NCBI RefSeq assembly: GCF_009830285.1
Contig: NZ_WUQX01000001.1
Span: 1,984,501 to 2,048,500 of the forward strand
Source of the DNA: Sporofaciens musculi
GTDB taxonomy: Bacteria > Bacillota > Clostridia > Lachnospirales > Lachnospiraceae
Direction of reading: 5' to 3'
Length of the DNA stretch: 64,000 nucleotides
Numbering within the stretch: the first letter of the stretch is position 1; every line of letters starts with the position of its first letter. Both the position numbers and the translations under genes were made by a program. This document shows positions 42,578 to 51,518 of the stretch, one piece after another. A model generated the notes under the pieces. It was not told the origin of the DNA. It ran no database searches and saw nothing but the letters and a program-made list of their open reading frames with translations.

Positions 42578-42724
42578 ATGGAGAACCAAAAACAGTCAGA
42601 CACGATCCAGATAGGGAATACGACATTTTATGTAACCGCAACTTTTTCTGGAACGGTCCAGTTGCAGCATTTGATAAAAAGACTGATACAAAAGGAAATT
42701 GAGCAGGAAAACAGTGCCGGTTAG
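42578..42724 (+). CDS. Small TnpW-like protein upstream of the ICE integrase
   Basis: 48 residues from the ATG at 42578; the frame from 42542 overlaps the terminator. Sequence QIGNTTFYVTATFSGTVQLQ then HLIKRLIQKEIEQE gives a small beta-hairpin plus helix, in line with TnpW-type transposon proteins. It sits 98 bases before the integrase, like the 57 residue protein before the IME recombinase. Confidence 0.6.
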   Translation: MENQKQSDTIQIGNTTFYVTATFSGTVQLQHLIKRLIQKEIEQENSAG

Positions 42725-42821
42725 CCGAAAAAACAACGCAGCAAATGGCTGAAAAAAGTTTGGAAACATGGTATAATCATAGAGTACAGAGTAGTTTGTT
42801 TGCTGTTGGAAAGGAGCAGAA

Positions 42822-43238
42822 ATGTTAAAACAGCAGACAAAACTTCCAGTTAGATTATATGCACGTTTATCCAAAGATGACGGGGATGCTGATAAGGAAA
42901 GCAACAGCATTACCAACCAGTTGCAGATGTTAAGGTATCATGCAAAGGAAAAAGGATTTGAAGTGATCGGCGAATATGTGGACGATGGCATTTCTGGAAC
43001 TACCTTTGACAGACCAGACCTGAACCGTATGATTAAGGATGCTATGGAAGATACAAGGCCAACCGGTATCATGGTCAAGGATATGTCGCGTTTCGGGCGA
43101 AACAATGCCATGTTCATGTACTATGTGGAAGAAATCTTCCCAAACAATGACATTTTGTTTATTGCCCTGAATGACGATGTTGACACAAGGTTTGATGAAA
43201 ATGAAATGATGCCGTTCAAATCCATTATGAATGAGTAT
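42822..43238 (+). pseudogene. ICE large serine integrase, 5' fragment (split by IS3)
   Basis: ATG at 42822 after AAGGAGCAGAA. Encodes the resolvase catalytic domain: PVRLYARLSKDDGDADKESN, then SITNQLQMLRYHAKEKGFEV, GYVDDGISGTTFDRPDL and MVKDMSRFGRNNAMFMYYVE. At SIMNEY the frame enters an IS3-family element. The rest is at 44510-45709. The frame runs a few residues into the IS and stops at 43274. Confidence 0.92.
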
Positions 43239-43278
43239 TGGATCTATGTCAATACTTTAGACAAAAAAAGTTGAAAGA

Positions 43279-44181
43279 TTATGCTGCTTTTTTGAGTTCC
43301 TCATCCTCCTTTTGCTGTGGTGTCAGATAACCGATAGAGCTATGGATCCGTTTACGGTTATACCAGCCCTCTATGTATTTAAAGATTGCTCTGCGAGCTT
43401 CCCTTAAATCCTGGTAAGTATGAAGATAGATTTCTTCCTTTTTCAGTACGGAATGGAAAGATTCCATACAGGCATTATCGTATGGATTTCCCTTACGACT
43501 AAATGAATGCAGGATTCCTTTACTGCCCAGGCAGTCTTCAAATGCCTGGCTCGTATACTGACTTCCAAGATCACTATGAAGGATGATCCCCTCGGTATCC
43601 CTGACATTCAGGCATGCGTTTTCTACCGCTTTAACCGCCAGTTCCGCCGTCATAGATGTGCCATAGGCATACCCTATAATCTTTCGGCTGCACAGATCCA
43701 TGACAGAAGCCAGATAGGTCCATCCTTCTTTCTGTACATGGATGTAAGTGATATCCGTACACCATTTCTGGTTGATGGTCTCCGTCCCAAAATCACGCCT
43801 CAGGATATTTTTCTTATCCTCCGGGATGCTGCCATGGTTGGCATGATGATTGTACTTCTTTACTACGATAGAGCGCAGTCCCTGCTCTGCCATATGCCTC
43901 TGCACCCTCTTGACGCTGCAAGGTGTACCATTATCATTCAGCACACGGCATATTTTGACAGCCCCATACCTTTGTTTTGAGTCATCATATGCCTGTTTCA
44001 CTTTCCTGCCGAATTCCGCATATGCCTTCTGCTTATTTGAGGGTACACAAACCAGAGCCTTGTAATAGGTACTCCTTGGGAATTTCAGAGCGCTGCAAAG
44101 CTGAGATACACAGTAGCGGGTTAAGTTGTTCTGGATAAAGGAAACAATCTCGGCTATTGTTCTTTCGCGAATATGGCGGTC
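43279..44181 (-). CDS. IS3-family transposase OrfB (DDE integrase)
   Basis: About 300 residues. It has no own good start near 44181; in IS3 elements it is made by a -1 frameshift from orfA at an A-rich site, here the A6 run of TTAAAAAAGCG at 44184-44191. An internal ATG start at 44001 gives 240 residues. DDE motifs: WCTDITYIHVQKEG, LHSDLGSQYTSQAF, and ESFHSVLKKEEIY. C-terminal YNRKRIHSSIGYLTPQQ is typical of IS150-group OrfB. Confidence 0.9.
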   Translation of the reverse strand, partial: DRHIRERTIAEIVSFIQNNLTRYCVSQLCSALKFPRSTYYKALVCVPSNKQKAYAEFGRKVKQAYDDSKQRYGAVKICRVLNDNGTPCSVKRVQRHMAEQGLRSIVVKKYNHHANHGSIPEDKKNILRRDFGTETINQKWCTDITYIHVQKEGWTYLASVMDLCSRKIIGYAYGTSMTAELAVKAVENACLNVRDTEGIILHSDLGSQYTSQAFEDCLGSKGILHSFSRKGNPYDNACMESFHSVLKKEEIYLHTYQDLREARRAIFKYIEGWYNRKRIHSSIGYLTPQQKEDEELKKAA

Positions 44182-44187
44182 GCTTTT

Positions 44188-44430
44188 TTAATATTTCATT
44201 CTCAATCTTAAGGCGTTGGATTTCTTTCTGGAGAGCCTTATACTCCTTAAGGGTGACCGTCTCCTCCCCGGATACTTTGATGGGGAGAGCTGTTTTACCC
44301 AGTTGCTGAGTGTGCTTCGATTTACGCCATATTCACGCTCCAGTTGCGGATACGAGGTTCCTCCGGCATTATACAGATCCACGATCTGCTGCTTGAATTC
44401 CGGAGTGTAAGATTTCTGGTTTTTCGCCAT
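44188..44430 (-). CDS. IS3-family OrfA (HTH), probably frameshifted
   Basis: From the ATG encoding MAKNQKSYTPEFKQQIVDLY, then the HTH SYPQLEREYGVNRSTLSNWV. The end of this frame (SKYPGRRRSPLRSIRLSRK) is not OrfA-like. The other frame reads VSGEETVTLKEYKALQKEIQ then RLKIENEILKKA, the leucine-zipper expected, so one extra base near 44275 seems to have broken it. If real, it would prevent normal OrfAB production. Confidence 0.75.
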   Translation of the reverse strand: MAKNQKSYTPEFKQQIVDLYNAGGTSYPQLEREYGVNRSTLSNWVKQLSPSKYPGRRRSPLRSIRLSRKKSNALRLRMKY

Positions 44431-44509
44431 GTAAAACATCTCCTTTGCTTTTTCACTTGATAGTATAGGTTGTTCAACTTTTCCTGTCCACACTTATATA
44501 CTAACACCA

Positions 44510-45709
44510 TATTATGCCCGTGACACATCAAAGAAAATCCGCAGCGTCAAGAAAACAATGGCTTTGAATGGCGGGTTTTGCGGTTCCTTTGCCCCATATG
44601 GTTATATGGTCGATCCAAAGAACAAACGCCAATTACTGGTTGACCCGGAAACAGCGCCTACCGTCAAGCGTATTTTTGAATTATCGAAGCAAGGCAACAG
44701 CGTACATCAGATTGCAAGGGCTCTATGCGAGGATGGAATTTTAATCCCGCGGGCATACCGGGCAATGAAGAACGGCACACTGGACACAAGCACCGGATTC
44801 AAGTTTCCGACAGACTGGGTAGGGAAAAATGTAAAAATGATTTTGGAGAATCAAGTGTACCTGGGCCACATGGTGTCCCATAAAACACAGACAAAATCAT
44901 TTAAGAACAAAAAGCTGGTATCGGTTCCTAAAGAGGAATGGATCATAGTCCGAAATACCCATGAGGCTATCGTGGACGAGGAAACCTTTGAGCTGGTACA
45001 GAAATTTATCAGCGTGAAGAAACGCCCCAACAAGACAGGACGCCCTAACATGTTTGTAGGACTTGTGAAATGCCCGGATTGCGGCCGCAATATGGCGTTC
45101 TCAAATCCAAATGGAAGGGAGCCGCGATTCCGCTGCAGGACCTATGCGAGAAACAGCAATCTTTGTACGACGCACGCAATTTCGTATGACGCATTACAGC
45201 AGATTGTTATGGGCGATATTCAGAAACACATTAAGAGCATGGAAGCCCTGGGCGATCAGTTCATTGAAGAAATGCACGAATTGAGCGAAAAGGGCGGTGG
45301 CCAGAAAATCAAGCAATTCAGGCAGGACTTGGAAATAGCTGAAAAACGGATTGCGGAAATTGACAGTGTAATTATGAAGCTATTTGAGCAGAATGCTTTG
45401 GGGAAGATTTCAGACGAACGTTTCGAGAAAATGTCATCGGCTTATGAGAACGAGCAGAAAGAGCTCACCCAAAAGAGGGATGATTTGAAAGCAAGGATCA
45501 TAGCCGAGGAAAAGAAAACCCAGAGCACCAATCAATTTTTGGAAACCATACGCAAGTATGAAACTGTAACAGAGCTGAACCGTTCTATGCTGGTAGAACT
45601 GATTGATAGCATTTATGTGTATCAGGCAGAGGGAACCGGCAAAGATCGCAAGCAAAAAGTAGAAATTAACTATCGCTTTCTTGCGGGGTCTCAATGTGGT
45701 ATTGCCTGA
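44510..45709 (+). pseudogene. ICE large serine integrase, 3' fragment (split by IS3)
   Basis: Continues with YARDTSKKIRSVKKTMALNG, recombinase domain (GSFAPYGYMVDPKNKRQLLV), zinc ribbon (CPDCGRNMAF ... CRTYARNSNLC), coiled coil (~residues 230-320) and the DUF4368-like end. About 395 codons. With the first fragment it would make a ~535 residue large serine recombinase. The two halves are not in one frame with the IS present, so ICE excision should be blocked. Confidence 0.92.
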
Positions 45710-45770
45710 TGGAAACGTAACATTGAGACACCAACAGAAAGCAGCGTAACAGCGGCAAACTATATATTAA

Positions 45771-45811
45771 AGGACATTTCATCTTTTATTTAGGTGGATG
45801 TCTTTTTTATA
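45771..45811 (+). terminator. Terminator after the integrase
   Basis: AGGACAT pairs with ATGTCT near 45797-45802, followed by TTTTTTATAT. Lies close to the likely right end of the ICE. Confidence 0.6.
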
Positions 45812-45937
45812 TAAAAAACAATAATACAAACTTCCCGTAAAAAAATTACGGGAATCTATTGTGAAAGGTTGCAAAAATGGTTATACTGTAATCATAGATT
45901 TGTGTGCAAATAATCTTTAGGAAAGGATGGCAGGAAA

Positions 45938-47087
45938 ATGTTAAAGAAATTTACATTGAAAAATTTTAAAAATTTTAAAAATGAAATAGCTATAGATTTT
46001 GCAAATACTGCGGGGTATCAATTTAGTACAGATTGTATCACTGATGGAATGATCAGCAAAATGTTGATTTATGGTAGAAATGCGACAGGAAAAACAAATT
46101 TGGGAAAGGCGTTAATTGATATATGTACAACAATGTTTGGTGGGCGGCGTTATATTGATACAGGAGTATTTCTCAATGCAGATTCAATAGACGAGACGGC
46201 GGTTTTTTCATATGAATTTAGGTTTGAAAATAGTGAATTAATATATCGCTATGCTAGATTTTCTAATCAAGAACTTAGGAATGAAGAATTGCACATTGAC
46301 AAAAAAACTATTTTTAGCTGTGATTTTGAAAATAATAAATTTAATTTTGAGAATCTTAACTATATAAATGCAGAAACAGCTAGTAAAGATAGATATTTGC
46401 AATCAGTAGATATTGGTGATGAAGAAGAACTTCAAGAGCCTAAGCTACCATTTTTGAGATGGTTGATAAGTAATGTTGCATTGAGTAATGATTCTATTTT
46501 AATTAAATTAGCTAATTATGTCAGAAGAATGCTTATAATTACAAGCGAAGATGCAAGGTTAAGTCTTCCAAGGAGAATAAATGATATTTTTATGAGTTGC
46601 TGGAGGATTCAAATAGACTAAAAGATTTAGAAGATTTTCTTAATGAAATGGGTATAGAATGTAAATTGATCTTACAAAGATTACCAGATGGTCAGAGAGA
46701 ATTATATTTTGGACATGAGAAATTAGTACCTTTTTATGAAACTGCATCCAGTGGAACTTTAGCATTAGTTGATCTATATAGGCGATTGATTCCTAAAAAT
46801 TGGGATCCATCTTTTATATATTTAGATGAATTTGACGCATTTTATCATTATGAAATGTCAGAGAAAGTCATAAACTTTTTAAGAGAAGATATCCTAAATG
46901 TCAGATTGTTATGACTTCTCATAATACGAATCTGATGACAAATCGTTTGATGCGGCCAGATTGTTTGTTTATTTTATCAAGAGCAGGTACATTGACTGCA
47001 CTTAGTAATGCGACGAAAAGAGAACTGCGAGAAGGACACAATCTTGAAAAGATGTACATCAGTGGGGAGTTTGATAAATATGAATAA
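45938..47087 (+). pseudogene. AAA-family ATPase of a defence-like module, two frameshifts
   Basis: Start ATG after GGAAAGGATGGCAGGAAA. N-terminal FTLKNFKNFKNEIAIDFANT and Walker A YGRNATGKTNLGKAL mark an AAA_15/AAA_21-type SMC-like ATPase. Walker B SFIYLDEFDAFYHYEMSEK and QIVMTSHNTNLMTNRLMRPD lie in the second and third frames; it ends KMYISGEFDKYE. Adding one T to the T5 run (46587-46591) and one A to the AAA (46896-46898) would restore ~380 residues. Related ATPases pair with TOPRIM or RloB-like proteins in anti-phage systems. It overlaps the next gene by eight bases. Confidence 0.8.
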
Positions 47088-48108
47088 TTATCGGGGCAGG
47101 GTAAGAAAGCGAAGCCAGAACCTTTTGATCGTAGAGGGGCATCATGAAAAAAATAAGTTATTTTGGTTGATTTTTAAATGTTTTCCTGAAATCAATATCA
47201 ACATGGATGAAATTTGGATTTATGGAACAAATATCTATCAGTTATATAACGATATAGTGAAAGAGTATGGTGAGGAGTGGGCAGAGGAAAATATGGATAT
47301 TGATTTGCCCTTTGTTATTAGTAAGAAACAATACCCAGATAAACTTCAGTATAAAGAAGATTTCACAAATATAGTTTTAGTATTTGATTATGAGCGACAT
47401 GATACAAATTTCTCGGAAGAAAAGATTTTAAAAATGCAATGATGTTTTGTTGATGCTGCTGACATGGGAAAGCTGTATATTAATTATCCTATGATTGAAT
47501 CATACCTGCATTTATGTCAATTGCCAGATGATGATTTTGCTGAACGGAAGATTCCAGTATCATTGCAGCCAGGAAAGGAATATAAAGCATTAGTAGAACA
47601 AGAAACTATATTGGGTTCAAAGGTTGATTTTCCACATCGAATAGATGACTTGCTTGAAAAGCGATTTGAAGTAAGTGATATAGAAAAAAGGAAAAAGTGC
47701 TGTGGTGAAATTTTAGAAATATCTTCAGTAAACAGCATGGAATATGTTATTGATAATGCTTTACAAGAAGTGGTTGCAGAGCATATTTTACCGACAGCAA
47801 AATATCAGTTGGTAGATTAGGTTGCAAAACAGGAATATGTTCATATGAATCTAACGTATTGGGAGTATATAAGAGGTATATTTAAGCAGGTTATATATCA
47901 GAATATTTCTAAAGCTAATAGAATTCAATACGGACAATATCAGATCCCGAAGCACAAATATAAAGAATATTTTGAAAGACTGGATTTAACTGAAATATTA
48001 AAAGTGCAGAATTTAGCAAGTAAAGATAATATAACGGGATTTATTTGGGTGTTAAATACTTGTATTTATTTTATCGCAGAATATAATTTCAGGTTAGTAA
48101 TGAATTGA
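47080..48108 (+). pseudogene. TOPRIM-like nuclease partner of the ATPase, in-frame stops
   Basis: One reading frame with TGA at 47440-47442 and TAG at 47818-47820 inside it, so ~340 residues are interrupted twice. N-terminal RGRVRKRSQNLLIVEGHHEK gives the TOPRIM Glu (VEG), and IVLVFDYERHD the acidic strand. MGKLYINYPMIESYLHL resembles the block seen in RloB/AbiL-type proteins. Both stops could come from C-to-T changes (CGA to TGA, CAG to TAG). After 48108 another frame continues ELISVLAEFHTRYEDVHLYQ, suggesting a further frameshift. Not functional as read. Confidence 0.65.
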
Positions 48109-48199
48109 TTTCCGTATTAGCAGAATTTCATACAAGATATGAGGACGTACATCTTTATCAAGATGGAATTGGTGGAGTAGCTTTTTTTGTTTGAGCCCC

Positions 48200-48428
48200 C
48201 AATGAATAGAATATCGGTAAAACCGCTGAAAACGTTCCTGTTCATTTAAGGCATTTACTTGACACACTCGTGATTTGTCAAAACATTATGCAGGGCAAAA
48301 AAGATTGGATTGTAACTCCGGCCAAAGAGCGTGTTACGAAAAGTGTAAATAAATTCTTAATAACTATTCATGATATCTTAGGAAAAAAACAACGGAATAG
48401 CAAAGTAAAGAGACTTATTTTACTGTAA
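48200..48428 (+). pseudogene. Unidentified coding remnant before the van cluster
   Basis: After a stop, a ~75 codon frame reads NIGKTAENVPVHLRHLLDTL, VICQNIMQGKKDWIVTPAKE, then RVTKSVNKFLITIHDILGKK and ends near 48428. It has no start codon or ribosome-binding site, and looks like the C-terminus of a lost gene. I do not recognise the family. Confidence 0.35.
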
Positions 48429-48463
48429 GATTAAGATAACATCCAATAAGGAGGAAATGTAAA

Positions 48464-49540
48464 ATGAGTGATTCTAAAGCGGCAAAAAGGGACGAAAACA
48501 TAGCCGTATTCTTCGGCGGCTGTTCCACGGAGTATGAAGTGTCTCTGCAGTCAGCCTGTTCCGTGATTCAAAATATTAATCCAGAAAAATACAGTGTCAT
48601 CCTGATTGGCATTGACCGCAATACAGGAAAATGGTTCTGGTATCAGGGCAGTATCGAGGATATTGCATTAGACCGCTGGCAGACCAAAGAAAATTGCAGG
48701 CCAGTATTCCCCTCTCTTGACAGAACCGTCCATGGTATCTGTTATGCAGAGGGAACAGAAATCAAGACCATTTCTCTTTCAGGGGCCTTGCCAATCCTGC
48801 ATGGAAAGAATGGGGAGGATGGAACCCTTCAAGGGCTGCTGGAATTGATGGGAGTGCCTGTGATTGGATGCGGTCTGTTGTCCTCAGCGTTATGCATGGA
48901 TAAGGATTTGGCTCACCAGATTGTACGGATGGGGGGAATAAAGGCGGCGCGTTCGGTGGTGCTTGAGGATTCCTGTCAAATAGAAGAAAAGGAAGACATC
49001 TGGGAAAAGGCGCGAGAGATTAGGTATCCCTTATTCGTGAAGCCAGTCCGCTCTGGTTCTTCCTTTGGAATCACAAAGGTGCAGAGTAAGGAACAATTAA
49101 TTCCTGCGATTTGGGAGGCGTTTCAGCATGATTCTACAGTGATTCTCGAAGAAATGATTGAGGGGTTTGAGGTGGGCTGCGCGGTGCTTGGAACGAGTGA
49201 GCCAGTCATTGGAGAGGTGGATGAGATTGAGTTATCTGACGGGTTTTTCGATTTCACGGAGAAATATACGCTGAAAACCTCCAGTATCCATGTGCCGGCG
49301 CGGATTACGGCCGAAAAGGCAGAAGAAATTAAGGAGACAGCGCTTCAAATCTACCGGCTGCTTCGGTGCAGCGGATTCGCAAGAGTAGACATGTTTCTCA
49401 CGCCTGAGGGAGAAATCTATTTTAATGAGGTGAACACAATTCCAGGCTTTACCTCCCATAGCCGATATCCCAATATGCTAAAAGAGGCCGGCTTGTCCTT
49501 TGCTGAGGTGATAGAGCGTCTGCTTGGACAGGGGGTATGA
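48464..49540 (+). CDS. vanG: VanG-type D-alanine-D-serine ligase
   Basis: 358 residues. ATP-grasp D-Ala-D-X ligase: VFFGGCSTEYEVSLQSACSV, PILHGKNGEDGTLQGLLELM, CMDKDLAH, FVKPVRSGSSFGITKV, and FNEVNTIPGFTSHSRYPNM. The omega-loop EKYTLK, in place of the KY of D-Lac ligases, marks the D-Ser class (VanC/E/G). Forms D-Ala-D-Ser for peptidoglycan precursors with low vancomycin affinity. ATG after AAGGAGGAAATGTAAA. First gene of a four-gene cluster; no vanR/S/U/W genes precede it here. Confidence 0.9.
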   Translation: MSDSKAAKRDENIAVFFGGCSTEYEVSLQSACSVIQNINPEKYSVILIGIDRNTGKWFWYQGSIEDIALDRWQTKENCRPVFPSLDRTVHGICYAEGTEIKTISLSGALPILHGKNGEDGTLQGLLELMGVPVIGCGLLSSALCMDKDLAHQIVRMGGIKAARSVVLEDSCQIEEKEDIWEKAREIRYPLFVKPVRSGSSFGITKVQSKEQLIPAIWEAFQHDSTVILEEMIEGFEVGCAVLGTSEPVIGEVDEIELSDGFFDFTEKYTLKTSSIHVPARITAEKAEEIKETALQIYRLLRCSGFARVDMFLTPEGEIYFNEVNTIPGFTSHSRYPNMLKEAGLSFAEVIERLLGQGV

Positions 49541-49542
49541 GG

Positions 49543-50346
49543 ATGGAAAAGATTACATTTACGAAGGAACATACCTATAGTGGAAGCCTGATTCTGGTAA
49601 CGCCAGAGTTTTCGTTGGGCAGGATAAGGGATAGGCTAAGTTTGCAGTCGATTTTTCCTAATCCGGAAATGAAAGCGCCGTTTCTGCCCAGAGTGTCCAG
49701 CCAGCCGGATATTTTGCTAGAGAAGCAGGCGGCCGAAGCGTTACAGGGATTGCTGGCAGACATTGGATGTAAGGATGAGATTGTTGCAGTCAGCGGCTAT
49801 CGGACCCAGGGTGAGCAGGAGAAAATATGGGAGGAGTCCATGGCTCAGAACGGGGAAATATTTACCCGAAAGTTCGTAGCAGTACCAGGACACAGCGAGC
49901 ATCAAAGTGGATATGCGATTGACCTGGCAGAGAATTCTCCCAAGATTGATTTTATCTGTCCCCGATTCCCATATAGGGGAATCTTTCAGAGATTTCGGGA
50001 GAGGATGGCAGATTTCGGATTTGTAGAGCGATACGCGGCCTTAAAGGAAGGGATCACGGGAATCGGGGCAGAGCCATGGCATTTCCGTTATGTGGGATAC
50101 CCCCATTCTGTGATTATGACTCATGAAGGAATGGCTTTGGAGGAGTATATAGGGTTCTTAAAAAATGACACCGGATGGGGACGTCCGTATATTTTCAGAG
50201 AAGCCGGAAATTGGGTTGAGATTACTTACCTTTCTTTGGAAAATAACAGAACCATGATTCTTGATGTGCCGGAAGGGGCAGGCTGCCAGGCTTCGGGAAC
50301 TAATGAAGGGGGCGTTGTGTTGAGCCTTTGGAGGGAAACTGCATGA
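49543..50346 (+). CDS. vanXY: VanXY-type D,D-peptidase
   Basis: 267 residues, start near the ligase stop (TGAGGATGG). VanY/VanXY family: IVAVSGYRTQGEQEKIWEES, PGHSEHQSGYAIDLAEN (zinc His and Asp) and TGIGAEPWHFRYVGYPHS (catalytic Glu and third His). The extra C-terminal domain after ~190 is as in VanXY-G. It removes D-Ala-ended dipeptides and pentapeptides, so that D-Ala-D-Ser products dominate. Confidence 0.9.
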   Translation: MEKITFTKEHTYSGSLILVTPEFSLGRIRDRLSLQSIFPNPEMKAPFLPRVSSQPDILLEKQAAEALQGLLADIGCKDEIVAVSGYRTQGEQEKIWEESMAQNGEIFTRKFVAVPGHSEHQSGYAIDLAENSPKIDFICPRFPYRGIFQRFRERMADFGFVERYAALKEGITGIGAEPWHFRYVGYPHSVIMTHEGMALEEYIGFLKNDTGWGRPYIFREAGNWVEITYLSLENNRTMILDVPEGAGCQASGTNEGGVVLSLWRETA

Positions 50347-51473
50347 GAAACGGAAATCGTGAAGCATGTATGAGCAGCGAAAGGAAAATGTGTTCGGTAC
50401 GGTCCGCCGGAATAGACTATTTTCGGATGGCAGCCGCATTTATGGTGATCGCAATCCATATCGCACCCTTTTCCTATTGGAATAGAGACTTAGATTTTTT
50501 GCTGACCTATTGTCTTTTTAGGGTAGCGGTTCCATTTTTCTTTATGACAACAGGGTATTTTGTCCTTGCTCCTTATGTGAAAAGCGGATTTCGCAGGAAA
50601 CGTTCCTTCTATAAATTTATGGTGAAGAATACAGCGTTGTATCTGGCGGTCACAGCGTTGTATCTGCCGCTTACTATTTACTCAGGAAATCTGCCCCAAG
50701 GCTTCTTTGGATGGATGAAAGGCCTTTTGTTTGACGGAACCTTTTACCATCTGTGGTATTTTCCGGCGGTTTTGGTTGGATGTCTGCTGGTGGCGGCGCT
50801 GCTTGGCCCAGGGAGGAGAGGCTTACGCTTTGGTGATTTAACTGGAAAATGTGAGGGGAATCGAAATTTTAGGATTACCCTTGGGACGGCGGTGGTTATC
50901 ACAGTGATTGCGTACATAATTGGACTGTTCGGTGACAGTTACTATGGGGCAATCCAGGGAATCGGGTGGATGGAGGCGGCGTATCAAGGCATCTTTCAGA
51001 TTAGCAGTTACACACGAAACGGAATATTCTTCGCGCCAGTCTTCCTCTTGCTTGGAACAGGGATTGCCTGTATAGAGCGGATGTGTCCAAAAAGGGTCTG
51101 TGTGTGTGGACTGGCACTGTCGGCGCTGCTTCTTGTGGGAGAGGGCTTCCTTACTTACAGCCTGAAATGGCAGAGGCATAACAGTATGTATTTTTCTCTC
51201 CTTCCGACTATGTTTTTTCTGTTTCAGTTATTGCTGATGGTTCCAGGGAAAGCGCCGGCATTTACACGAAAAGGGTCGTTGGTTCTCTATGTGCTTCATC
51301 CGGCGGTGATTGTGGTGCTTCGCGGGCTTGCGAAAGGGTTAGGGCTTACAAAAGTGCTGGTTGACAATACTTTTGTACAGTATGTCTCGGTTTGCGGGGT
51401 GTCATTGCTTGGGGCGTTTTTATTTGTCCGGTTAAAAGACGGTGTGAAGATATACCCAAAGGGCATGCCGTAA
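50343..51473 (+). CDS. vanT: VanT membrane domain as a separate protein (acyltransferase-3 fold)
   Basis: 376 residues; ATG overlaps the vanXY stop and follows GGAGGGAAACTGC. About ten hydrophobic helices. The N-terminus IDYFRMAAAFMVIAIHIAPF and FFFMTTGYFVLAPYVK match the acyltransferase-3-like membrane half of VanT serine racemases, thought to take up L-Ser. In known VanT proteins this half is fused to the racemase; here it ends at 51473 with its own stop, and the racemase begins 45 bases later. Confidence 0.85.
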   Translation: MRNGNREACMSSERKMCSVRSAGIDYFRMAAAFMVIAIHIAPFSYWNRDLDFLLTYCLFRVAVPFFFMTTGYFVLAPYVKSGFRRKRSFYKFMVKNTALYLAVTALYLPLTIYSGNLPQGFFGWMKGLLFDGTFYHLWYFPAVLVGCLLVAALLGPGRRGLRFGDLTGKCEGNRNFRITLGTAVVITVIAYIIGLFGDSYYGAIQGIGWMEAAYQGIFQISSYTRNGIFFAPVFLLLGTGIACIERMCPKRVCVCGLALSALLLVGEGFLTYSLKWQRHNSMYFSLLPTMFFLFQLLLMVPGKAPAFTRKGSLVLYVLHPAVIVVLRGLAKGLGLTKVLVDNTFVQYVSVCGVSLLGAFLFVRLKDGVKIYPKGMP

Positions 51474-51518
51474 TCCAGCTTACGGACGTTATGTAATAAG
51501 GTTATGAGGAGGTTTGGA

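Larger units (their letters stand above)
43239..44509 (-). mobile_element. IS3-family insertion sequence (IS150-like), 1271 bp
   Basis: Starts TGGATCTATGTC and ends ATACTAACACCA, imperfect inverted ends that share TGG...GACA(A/G)(A/G)AAAAGTTGAA inward. A 3 bp target duplication TAT flanks it (43236-43238 and 44510-44512). Removing the IS and one TAT restores NEYYARDTSKK in the integrase. Carries orfA and orfB on the minus strand. Confidence 0.92.
1..45770. mobile_element. Tn1549-like integrative conjugative element, right-hand part
   Basis: The gene order sortase/SpaA, DUF3789, topB, Cys-rich VLP protein, accessory proteins, MobC, CD1845-like, DUF3849, relaxase, sigma-like factor and serine integrase is the known layout of Tn1549/CTn-type elements of Clostridia. 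The left end and the VirB4/VirD4 genes must lie before position 1. The right end is placed just after the split integrase, because such elements carry the recombinase next to one attachment site. The exact junction is inferred and was not seen as a repeat. topB and the integrase are both interrupted by other elements, so autonomous transfer is doubtful. Confidence 0.75.
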
